DNA from: Butyricimonas paravirosa
GTDB taxonomy: Bacteria; Bacteroidota; Bacteroidia; Bacteroidales; Marinifilaceae
NCBI RefSeq assembly: GCF_032878955.1
Contig: NZ_CP043839.1
Span: forward strand, 3,968,001 to 4,032,000
Length of the DNA stretch: 64,000 nt
Reading direction: 5' to 3'
Under the pieces are notes generated by a model. It searched no databases. It was given only the letters and a program-made list of their open reading frames with translations, and was not told the origin of the DNA. The translations under genes and the position numbers were made by a program. Numbering within the stretch: position 1 is the first letter of the stretch; every line of letters begins with the position of its first letter. This document shows, one piece after another, positions 52,177-59,771 of the stretch.

Positions 52177-52196
52177 GCTTACATGATTGCTTACAT
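52177..52196. repeat. Arm-site-like repeat right of tRNA-Gly
   Basis: GCTTACATGATTGCTTACAT, one base from the copy at 51,958. It lies 56 bp beyond the tRNA 5' end, in a 464-bp gene-free stretch that also holds palindrome copy 1 of island 2. Confidence 0.6.
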
Positions 52197-52390
52197 CAAA
52201 TGTAAAATAGAAATCTGGTTATTGATAATATAATTATTTGTAAATCAATTGTTTGATAGGTGTGCTTTTTACCTCGTTTTTTGGGCAAAATCATGCAAAA
52301 TTTGTGATGTTTTTACCTAGTTGAAGATAATTTTTATGATAAATTTTTTTACTAAAAATGAGTAAAAATGATGTTCTACTAATTATCTCA

Positions 52391-52447
52391 TCCTCTACAC
52401 TTCAATGGTATTTATATCTTATATATTACAGATTGAAGTGTTGGTGG
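52391..52447. repeat. Island 2 palindrome, copy 1
   Basis: ACACTTCAAT (52,397-52,406) and ATTGAAGTGT (52,432-52,441) flank an AT-rich TATATA centre. It lies beyond the 3' end of the lipoprotein operon. Confidence 0.75.
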
Positions 52448-52585
52448 TTGGTATTTAGCTAGTGTTGCTCATAGATTATTATTTTTAAAGTTATTGATTG
52501 GTTTTGATTGTTGTGAAGGGGAATAGGGATTTAATGAAAAAAAATCCCAATAGTGTGAGTATTGGGAGTAGATTTTATATTGGTG

Positions 52586-53275
52586 TTAATTTACTTGCCA
52601 ACCTTTATTTTCTGCAGTGGAAACATCCCAATTATTAGGATTATCAATGTATAAATATCCTTTACTACTATTATTTCTATTAGGCAAATCATTTAGTAAT
52701 TCCTTGAAAGATGTTTCAGAGAAAGGATTGTTGTCAGAGCAATCAAGAAGTTTTAATGTGAGATTATTACTTATATCTAATGAAGATAATTCATTATTAG
52801 TACACATAAGATAGGTTAGATTTGTATTCTTACTAATATCAAGTTTATTGATTTCATTGAGGTAAAGCGACAAAACTACTAGATTAGGTGCTTTGGTCAC
52901 ATCAATATTTTTCACTTGTTCATTTTCAAAAATGAAAGAAGTTAGATTGGTTCCTTTAATTGTGATTTGATATGTTCCTTCTATCTCATACTGATGTGTT
53001 GTTGAATTGGTTGTTTGCCCATCCCCCCAGTTTATTTCTAAATCTTGTGGAACTTGGATATATGGTAATATTTCTTCTTCCCATTCCTCTCCAAACTCAC
53101 CAATATAGTCTGGTTTAAAAAACTTAATAGGATGAGATCCAGTTTCAATAGAGAGAATAATCTCATTCATTGTGGGAATTGTTGGATCTGGTTCATTTTT
53201 GTCATCGTCATCAGAGCATGATGTCCAACAAGCTGCTAAAGCAACCATAACTAATAAAGTAAAAATCTTTTTCAT
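52586..53275 (-). CDS. PKD-like plus leucine-rich-repeat lipoprotein (island 2)
   Basis: This is a 229-residue lipoprotein with lipobox 'CWTSCS' region and an acidic Asp stretch after it. The β-domain ends 'HQYEIEGTYQITIKG' after 'INWGDGQTT', matching 'YYNAGTYSITIKG' after 'VDWGNGDT' in island 1 (34,469). Four LRRs follow ('INKLDISKNTNLTYLMCTNN'). It is the last gene of a three-gene minus-strand operon led by the structured RNA. It is a likely envelope-anchored binding protein. Confidence 0.8.
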   Translation of the reverse strand: MKKIFTLLVMVALAACWTSCSDDDDKNEPDPTIPTMNEIILSIETGSHPIKFFKPDYIGEFGEEWEEEILPYIQVPQDLEINWGDGQTTNSTTHQYEIEGTYQITIKGTNLTSFIFENEQVKNIDVTKAPNLVVLSLYLNEINKLDISKNTNLTYLMCTNNELSSLDISNNLTLKLLDCSDNNPFSETSFKELLNDLPNRNNSSKGYLYIDNPNNWDVSTAENKGWQVN

Positions 53276-53311
53276 GATGTGTAATTTTAAATTGGTTATA
53301 GATATAATTAT

Positions 53312-53947
53312 TTAGATATTAATATTCCTTTGGTCATTTATAATAGCGAGAATCTTTTCAAACTTCCCATTGGATATGGATAAATTTTCTTTGAGTTTTT
53401 GATTTTCAGATTGTAGTTGTTCGATTGTTGCTTGAAGTTCTTCTATGGATGTAACAGAAGTGGGAATTTTATCTTTACCAATATATTCCCAGATAATATT
53501 AAAAGAAGTTTGTACATCAGTCACTCCATTGTTATTGTTAGGGATTTCAATTTCTTTTTCAGTAAACAAGGGTAAATTTCTAATTACTAAATTAGCTCTT
53601 ACCCATTCCCAAGCATTTAAACCTCCATGTTCTTTTATCCCACATATTTCCCATTCATCTACAAGTGGAATGGTTGGAATTTTATTGTATTCTGCATCAA
53701 AAAATCCAAATAATTCAATGTGTGAATGGCGATATGAACCCCATAAATGATTATAAGGAAGTAAGGCAATGATATATTTTACTTCATTTGGATTACTGGG
53801 ATTTGTATTTTGGAAAATCTTTTTTAAATCAGGGTGTATGTAAATTAGTTCTAATGGCTTTATATGGCAATCTTGAACTGAGTTATATGCGCTTAGTATT
53901 GCCTCTTTTCTTGTTTCAATATCTTTTTTAAATTGTTGATAGGACAT
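53312..53947 (-). CDS. Hypothetical protein with C-terminal coiled coil
   Basis: This 211-residue soluble protein stands between two lipoprotein genes in the same operon. The first 160 residues look like a compact α/β domain ('LWGSYRHSHIELFGFFDAEY', 'WEWVRANLVIRNLPLFTEKE'). The last 45 form a coiled coil ('IEELQATIEQLQSENQKLKE'). No secretion signal, so it should be cytosolic. I do not recognise the family. It parallels the small cytosolic protein that follows the LRR lipoprotein in island 1, by position only. Confidence 0.65.
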   Translation of the reverse strand: MSYQQFKKDIETRKEAILSAYNSVQDCHIKPLELIYIHPDLKKIFQNTNPSNPNEVKYIIALLPYNHLWGSYRHSHIELFGFFDAEYNKIPTIPLVDEWEICGIKEHGGLNAWEWVRANLVIRNLPLFTEKEIEIPNNNNGVTDVQTSFNIIWEYIGKDKIPTSVTSIEELQATIEQLQSENQKLKENLSISNGKFEKILAIINDQRNINI

Positions 53948-54005
53948 AATGGTGAATTTGAATGTTATAAACTCCTAACCTTAATAAAGTTAGGAGTGGT
54001 AATTT

Positions 54006-57000
54006 TTATTCTTCTGGTAGTTTGGAGCATTCTCCGTTTAATAATTGGTATTTAGTGGGGTTGTATCCATTACCTTCTGTGTAAAAATTGCAATCAGTGT
54101 CTTTAACTACGTTTTTTATTGCACAGAAATTATATAATAATGGGCATTGGATTATAGTAATATCTTTTATTGTAATTAAACTTTTTAAAGCTGCAATATT
54201 ATTTAAACTATGGCATCCTGTTATTATTAGTTTATCATCTATTGTTTTTAAGTTGTCAAGACCATTTAATGTTAGTAATGAATATTGGTTAATGCTAAGG
54301 TTTTTTATGGATGATAATGATTCTAAACCTTGTAATGAAGTGAGTGTGGTTAAAGAACCACCGTATTTTGAATTTATTTTGAAATTGCCATTAATTCTAT
54401 TTAAAGAAGACAATCCTTCGAAAGATGACAATGTATTCAAACAATGGTAATCTAAAGCATTAATTTCAAAGTCTCCATTTATTAAAGTTAATTTCTCTAG
54501 TCCTTTAAACGATGTGAATGAAAGCATAGGTTGAGATGCCAATTCAGATTGACTATTCCATGTGTCGGCAGTAATAATGAAATTACCATTAATTGTTTCT
54601 AGATTGTTTAAACCCTTGAATGAAGTGAATTTTTTAAGAGGAGCACTGATGTCTAATTCTAATCCTCCAAGCATAGTTATGTTTTCTAATCCTTCAAATG
54701 ATGTAAAGGAATTTAAAGATGGATTATATTCATCTTTGCCTGAAGCGATAATTTTTAATATTCCTCCGATATGGTGTAAATTGTTTAGTCCATTGAACGA
54801 GGTTAAGTTATTCAGACTTCCTTTTGAGGCTTTGTTGTAATTACTTGCTTGAATAATAAAATTTTCGCCAATAGAGGTTAGTTTTTCCAATCCTTCAAAT
54901 GAAGTTAATGAATTTAATGTAGAATTTGAATTGTATCCAGTATCCCCTTTAATTATGAAGTTGTGTCCGATAGTTATTAATTGGCTTAAACCTTTAAATG
55001 AGGATAATGAAGTGAAATTGTGTGAATGGAATGTGTTATTATTGTTATAACTACCTCCAACAATAAAGTCACCACCAATTGATGTTAAATTTTCTAATCC
55101 TCCAAATGAAGTTATTGCATCAGAGGTAAAAGATAAATCAAAATTTCCTCCAATAGATGCTAAATTATTTAATCCTTCAAAAGAAGATAAGGAATTAAAA
55201 GCTTTTTGACTTCCACTTGTAATAGTAAAGTTTCCTCCAATGTTTTTTAATTGTTCTAATCCTTTAAATGAATTCAATTGATTAAAAGAAGAATATCCTT
55301 CGTGATAACTACCTCTAAGTTTGAAATTTCCTCCTATTGTTTCTAAATTATTGAGGCCATTGAATGATATAAAGGAAAGAAATGTATTTTCATATTGCAC
55401 GGAGGAACCTCCTATAAGTTCTAAATCTTTTCCAATTGATTTCAATTTATTTAATCCCCCAAAAGATTCGAAATCATTATTAATGCCATCTATTATTAAA
55501 TTTTCTCCAATTGAATTTAGACTTTTTAATCCTGTAAAGTCTTTTAAGTTTAAGTTTTGAAGTCGGAAACTTAGTCCAATAACTGTTAAGTTACTTATTC
55601 CATCAAAAGATTTTGGAATTTGGGCATTTTTTATGCTAAAATCGCCTCCGATTGTAGATAGGTTATCTAGGCCTCCAAATGAATTTATTGATAAATTATT
55701 CTTATTTGCCCCTCCTTCTATGTAGAAATTTTCACCAATGACCTTTAAGCCTTCTAAACCACTAAAAGAATTTAGTTTTAGTTGCGGGGTATCATATTTC
55801 GTGGGGATAGCTTTTATTTCAAAACTTCCATTGATAGTATTTAATTTATTTAATCCGTCAAATGTAATTAAAGCTCCTAAACTTCCAGGAGAAATTTCAA
55901 AATCCCCACCAATATAATTTAAACAATTTAAGCCATCCATATTTGCGATGTTCCCTCGGTATAGATTGAAATTTCCAGATATTTTGGTGAGATTTTTTAA
56001 TCCGTCAAATGTGGTTAAGTTATCACATTGAATGGTAAGATCTCCTTCAATATCTGTAATAAGATTATCAAGAGTTTGTAATGTTTTTAATTTTTCCCCT
56101 TCAATTGTCAGATTCCCTTTTATTTTTTTATATCCTTTTTCCTTGAAATCAATCAAATCTTGCTCTGTTATAAATATCACATCTCCTATAAAAGTATCAC
56201 TTTTAGGCAATTGTACAATTTTCACTGTATCAGACAAATCACCACCTTTATCTTTTATAATAATTTCTGCTTTGCGCTCATTATAAGTAGTATTAGGTAA
56301 TATGTTGTAATTTAGAGTGTTTGTTGTCAAAGCTCTAGATAGATCAATTTTTTCTACCCATTTTTCTGCATCAGGAGAAAGCCAAATATCATATTCAATG
56401 TTGCTCTTTATTTCAATAGATATTTGTTGCCCTTCTGCTGGAATATTGTATTTTTTTTGTGTTAGTATAATTGCGTTGTTTTGTTTCTGGGTAATTCGTA
56501 TGGTATCGGATAAATTACTATTCTTATCTTTTACAACGATTTCTGCTGTCCTTTGTTCATATGATGTGTTCTCAGATATGCTTAGGTTGATAATATTTGT
56601 TGTTAATGCTCTGGATTGAATTTGTTTAATCCATTCTATTGTCTTGTCTGGTATGATAAATTCATATTTAATATTACTTTTAATCTCAACTTTAATATTT
56701 TGTCCTTCTGCAGGGATTTCATATGTGCTTTGTGTTAAAATAAGGGCATTTAACTGGGTTTGATTTATATATAATGTATCTGCAAGTTCACTATTCTTAT
56801 CCTTGATAATTACTTTTGTAGAGCGGTTATCATATGTCTGGTTTTGAGCAATATTAAATATCAACCTATCAACTCTTGAACTTCGACTTGTAATTTGTGT
56901 AACCCAATCTTTTACATCTTCTGGAATGATTACATCATAATCTACATTACTTTTTAATTCTACATTTATATTCTCTCCCTCTGAAGAAACGTAATATGTA

Positions 57001-57695
57001 TCTTGTGTAAGAATCAATTCATCTTTTTGGGCTTGATAAACATGAATTGTATCAGCCAAAGAGCTACTATTGTCTTTAATTACAATAATCCCTTCTCTTT
57101 TGTCCGTACTGGGGTTTGCTGATATTTCAAAATTGAGGTTCTTTGTTTCTAATCCTCTTCCAAGTTGATTTGTTTCCACTTGTTTAATCCACTCTTTGTG
57201 TTCCTCTGGGATAATGGTGGAATAGGTAATATTACTTTTAATTTCAACCGTAATGTTATCTCCTTCTGTTGGAATATCATATTTTTCTTTGGTTAGAATA
57301 ATCGCATCTTTTTTCTTCTGGGTGACGGTCACAACTTTTGTTATCTCCCCAGCTTTTGTTATCTCCCCAGCTTTGATAGTTAGATTGAAGTTTCTATCAT
57401 CATATTCTTCACTGGGATCAGCAATAGCTGTTATTGTGGTATTGCTATTGCCTTGTATTGGATCAATTTTACACCATGTACTTGGGTTCGTAATAGTCCA
57501 GTTTGAATTGGAAGTAATGGTGAATGTTTTTTCTTCTCCTGCTGATTTGAAAGTGAGTTCAGTAAGAGAGAGAGTTAGAGTTGGTTGTTCCCCTCCATTT
57601 CCATTTGGATTGTTAGGATCGTTTGTTCCACTATCTTTGCCACAACTGATGAAAAATGTGGCTAATAGGATAAAAGAGAAAATGAATTTGTTCAT
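54006..57695 (-). CDS. Giant lipoprotein with five BACON-like domains and about 23 leucine-rich L-domain repeats
   Basis: This 1,229-residue lipoprotein has lipobox 'FFISCG'. Residues about 35-130 form a canonical BACON domain ('LTFKSAGEEKTFTITSNSNW'). Four more BACON-like units start 'LT....Y.IP.EG..I.VEIKSN'. From about residue 545 to 1,200 there are about 23 repeats of F.GL..L..IGG.F.I ('FEGLNNLASIGGNFDLSF'), resembling receptor L-domain/LRR solenoids. It should be anchored to the envelope and extend outwards as a large binding surface. It is the first gene after the structured leader (ATG 46 nt after helix P1). An 18-bp tandem duplication near the start codes 'AGEITK' twice. Confidence 0.82.
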   Translation of the reverse strand: MNKFIFSFILLATFFISCGKDSGTNDPNNPNGNGGEQPTLTLSLTELTFKSAGEEKTFTITSNSNWTITNPSTWCKIDPIQGNSNTTITAIADPSEEYDDRNFNLTIKAGEITKAGEITKVVTVTQKKKDAIILTKEKYDIPTEGDNITVEIKSNITYSTIIPEEHKEWIKQVETNQLGRGLETKNLNFEISANPSTDKREGIIVIKDNSSSLADTIHVYQAQKDELILTQDTYYVSSEGENINVELKSNVDYDVIIPEDVKDWVTQITSRSSRVDRLIFNIAQNQTYDNRSTKVIIKDKNSELADTLYINQTQLNALILTQSTYEIPAEGQNIKVEIKSNIKYEFIIPDKTIEWIKQIQSRALTTNIINLSISENTSYEQRTAEIVVKDKNSNLSDTIRITQKQNNAIILTQKKYNIPAEGQQISIEIKSNIEYDIWLSPDAEKWVEKIDLSRALTTNTLNYNILPNTTYNERKAEIIIKDKGGDLSDTVKIVQLPKSDTFIGDVIFITEQDLIDFKEKGYKKIKGNLTIEGEKLKTLQTLDNLITDIEGDLTIQCDNLTTFDGLKNLTKISGNFNLYRGNIANMDGLNCLNYIGGDFEISPGSLGALITFDGLNKLNTINGSFEIKAIPTKYDTPQLKLNSFSGLEGLKVIGENFYIEGGANKNNLSINSFGGLDNLSTIGGDFSIKNAQIPKSFDGISNLTVIGLSFRLQNLNLKDFTGLKSLNSIGENLIIDGINNDFESFGGLNKLKSIGKDLELIGGSSVQYENTFLSFISFNGLNNLETIGGNFKLRGSYHEGYSSFNQLNSFKGLEQLKNIGGNFTITSGSQKAFNSLSSFEGLNNLASIGGNFDLSFTSDAITSFGGLENLTSIGGDFIVGGSYNNNNTFHSHNFTSLSSFKGLSQLITIGHNFIIKGDTGYNSNSTLNSLTSFEGLEKLTSIGENFIIQASNYNKASKGSLNNLTSFNGLNNLHHIGGILKIIASGKDEYNPSLNSFTSFEGLENITMLGGLELDISAPLKKFTSFKGLNNLETINGNFIITADTWNSQSELASQPMLSFTSFKGLEKLTLINGDFEINALDYHCLNTLSSFEGLSSLNRINGNFKINSKYGGSLTTLTSLQGLESLSSIKNLSINQYSLLTLNGLDNLKTIDDKLIITGCHSLNNIAALKSLITIKDITIIQCPLLYNFCAIKNVVKDTDCNFYTEGNGYNPTKYQLLNGECSKLPEE
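57335..57370. repeat. 18-bp tandem duplication inside the giant lipoprotein gene
   Basis: CTTTTGTTATCTCCCCAG occurs twice in direct succession, adding six residues to the first BACON domain without breaking the frame. Perfect identity indicates a recent event. Confidence 0.85.
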
Positions 57696-57713
57696 ATTTT
57701 TATATTTTTACTC

Positions 57714-57972
57714 CAATCCCCCAAGAGTAATTAATATAAAAAGAAGTGTGGGAATTGCTGGTTTATTTTACAAGAGGTATCGCCAAACACCCAGTTACAA
57801 ATAAACAGCCACCCCACACTAAACCATTATATATTGAGAAATTATATATGGCAAGCATGAGCGTTTGTACCGTTTATCCCTGTAACTTAAAAATTGGCGA
57901 TTTTCTTGTAAAGGATAAAACCAAACACTTCTTATTAATATGTCTGCCCTCTAGATCACTCCAAAGGACACC
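57714..57972 (-). ncRNA. Structured leader RNA upstream of the BACON/LRR lipoprotein gene (island 2 copy)
   Basis: On the minus strand: 5' hairpin GTCCTTT/AGAGGGC; P1 AGAAGTGT/ACACTTCT (57,932-57,925/57,749-57,742); P2a TTTACAAGA/TCTTGTAAA (57,912-57,904/57,775-57,767); P2b ATCGCCAA/TTGGCGAT (57,901-57,894/57,786-57,779); P3 AGTTAC/GTAACT; P4 ATAAACGG/CTGTTTAT; P5 ACGCT/AGTGT. CAATTCCC (57,757-57,750) can pair with GGGGATTG (57,721-57,714), placing the P1 3' strand in a loop just before the ATG at 57,695. Base pairs differ from island 1 but pairing is kept. Confidence 0.82.
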
Positions 57973-57973
57973 A

Positions 57974-58004
57974 CAAATGTAAATAATAATTAGCATTCTA
58001 CAAA
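57974..58004 (-). promoter_or_regulatory. Promoter of the island 2 structured leader
   Basis: On the minus strand TTTG (58,004-58,001), 19 bp, TACATTTG (57,981-57,974), the same spacing as the island 1 promoter. The region 58,005-58,338 holds no gene that I can support; it contains a 9-bp inverted repeat TTCACCTCT (58,092-58,100) / AGAGGTGAA (58,140-58,148). Confidence 0.7.
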
Positions 58005-58338
58005 CGCTCAACAGGGGTGGCTGTATGGCAAAAGTATTAAATTTCAATGTGAATAACTTCCTCTCACTCTTAATATATAACCATTCTACAATTCACCTCT
58101 ATGGCTGTCTATTCAATATAAACAACCAGAGAGGTGAAAATCCTTACCCTCTCTTGGATAGTAACAGGATTATAAAAAAGATAAAAACAGCACAAGATTC
58201 CACTATTGCTGATCTGGGATAGATGGTGAACAAGGCAATAATATAACCCATGAAAGTGATCAGAAACATCACCATGTACCATTTTAAATTCCTTTCAAAT
58301 TTCTTATCTCTCATCTATTTTGAATATAATTATTCCTC

Positions 58339-58842
58339 CTAGTAACCTTCCTCTGAATAGCTGGAATAACCATCTTCCCCCACGATAATATGATCCAGAC
58401 AATTCATGTTTAACAGCTTGCAAGCCTCCATCATGTTCTTGGTTATTTTTATATCCCCTGGGCTGAAAGCCAAACTCTGGCTTGGGTGGTTATGGAATAT
58501 AATTAGATTGACTGCATTGGTTTTTATCATCAATTGCAAGGTGGTTCTGGGATCTATAATCGTATGCTCTTGATTCCCGACACTCAATCTTGCGACACCT
58601 AACACTTTACAGCTTGTATTTAATAGCATCACCCATGCCTCTTCATGGTGATATAAACAACCTTCAAAAAAGGGTTTGATGAGTTTATATGCCTCCATCG
58701 CCATCGTGACCCTTGGTCTATCCTTGGGTTTAACCTCTGGCTTGTATTTAATCTCCACCTCTGATAATAGTGTTAGATCATTATAATCTTCTCCTGTTCT
58801 AGTTTCATTGATAACTGGTGATGATAGATTCTTTTCATTCAT
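58339..58842 (-). CDS. RadC/JAB domain protein
   Basis: From the ATG at 58,842 this encodes 167 residues; a longer reading to 58,908 adds a hydrophobic stretch unlikely for a cytosolic protein. The JAB motif is intact: 'LIIFHNHPSQSLAFSPGDIK' (HNHPS...D) and 'MNCLDHIIVGEDGYSSYSEE'. It is the counterpart of 32,312 in island 1, which has lost the histidines. RadC-like proteins are common on mobile elements, possibly in single-strand DNA handling, but their activity is not settled. A palindrome copy lies about 200 bp upstream. Confidence 0.85.
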   Translation of the reverse strand: MNEKNLSSPVINETRTGEDYNDLTLLSEVEIKYKPEVKPKDRPRVTMAMEAYKLIKPFFEGCLYHHEEAWVMLLNTSCKVLGVARLSVGNQEHTIIDPRTTLQLMIKTNAVNLIIFHNHPSQSLAFSPGDIKITKNMMEACKLLNMNCLDHIIVGEDGYSSYSEEGY

Positions 58843-59046
58843 GATTATAAATTTAATTGATAAGACACTGGTTTTAAATAGAATTGGATAACATGAATGA
58901 AATATCATAACAAGTTACCCACTTCCATTTTGTTTTTAATTAAGGTCATACTGGGGGATGTGAGGTTGAATAGTCTAATCACTCATCTAGCTTGATAAAT
59001 TTTCAACTTGTACCATCTTTATAAAAATAACAAGCTAATCAATCAT

Positions 59047-59109
59047 CCTCTCCCAACACTTCAATGGTATATATTATAGTATATATATCAATCAAAGTGT
59101 AGGAGGGGG
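59047..59109. repeat. Island 2 palindrome, copy 2
   Basis: CCTCTCCCAACACTTCAAT faces ATCAAAGTGTAGGAGGGGG around a TATATA-rich centre. It lies upstream of the JAB gene in a 424-bp gene-free stretch. Confidence 0.75.
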
Positions 59110-59234
59110 AATGAATGTTTCCTTTTTAATTTTTATCATCATCATTCTAAAAGGGAAAGGATGGGAGAGATGGATGCCAGAGGGGTGAAGAAGGATAAGG
59201 TTTATTTACCAGAAGTATAGCATGGGTATAAAAA

Positions 59235-59260
59235 AAGCAACCACTTTGCAGTGATTGCTT
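59235..59260 (-). terminator. Terminator of the small 'FVPxK' gene
   Basis: On the minus strand AAGCAATCACT / AGTGGTTGCTT (one G-T pair) with a 4-nt loop, then TTTT; 7 bp past the stop. Confidence 0.82.
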
Positions 59261-59266
59261 GATGAA

Positions 59267-59464
59267 TTAAATATCAACTAGAATTGTTTTTAGTTTCCCA
59301 CTCCTTGCCAGTTCTTGTAAATGCTGCCATAACTTCGCTGAACCTTCTCGAAGTAGATCATGATTGAGGTATTCAATATCAGTTGAATGATTGTAATGTT
59401 CCGTTATTTTAAATGGAACGAAACTTGGAGATTGCTCCTTCTCTTTTTTTTCTTTTTTCTTCAT
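59267..59464 (-). CDS. Small 'FVPxK' protein of island 2
   Basis: This encodes 65 residues: a lysine/glutamate-rich N-terminus (MKKKEKKEKEQSPS) followed by 'FVPFKITEHYNHSTDIEYLN' and 'LWQHLQELARSGKLKT'. A similar small gene with terminator and upstream palindrome occurs in island 1 (35,788). Its position as a single-gene unit with its own palindrome suggests an island-specific regulator or accessory factor (inference). Confidence 0.55.
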   Translation of the reverse strand: MKKKEKKEKEQSPSFVPFKITEHYNHSTDIEYLNHDLLREGSAKLWQHLQELARSGKLKTILVDI

Positions 59465-59500
59465 GTTGTTTTGTTTTAAGTTTGTAGTAAATGATAATTC

Positions 59501-59562
59501 TCTCCCAACATTTCAAACTGTTATTTTTAAAGTAATAATCATGTAGAAGTGTAGGGAGAGGG
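59501..59562. repeat. Island 2 palindrome, copy 3
   Basis: CTCTCCCAACATTTC (59,501-59,515) faces GAAGTGTAGGGAGAG (59,547-59,561) with two mismatches. It lies 37 bp upstream of the small gene at 59,464; the rest of the 307-bp gap to 59,771 holds nothing I recognise. Confidence 0.78.
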
Positions 59563-59771
59563 AAAGAGTGAAGAGCTACCAGTTATTAAATATAGGTGTG
59601 ATCTTCACTTCTTTTATATAGTAAATGCTTATCTAGGAGGTCTATTTTATATTGAATAGATTTATCTATTAGAATCTCTATATTATTCCAAAACAGGGGG
59701 TAAAGAAATTCACCTGTTTCATTGACTTTTTCATCTGGATGGTTTACAAGATTTTCATTGATTGAAACTAG

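Noticed and set aside
54006..57695. LRR/BACON repeats as a diversity-generating retroelement target
   Set aside because: No template repeat, reverse transcriptase or accessory gene is present in the window.
58025..58222. Plus-strand frame of 65 codons (MAKVLNFNVN...)
   Set aside because: It lies opposite and upstream of the leader RNA promoter and includes a 9-bp inverted repeat; no motif or start context supports it.
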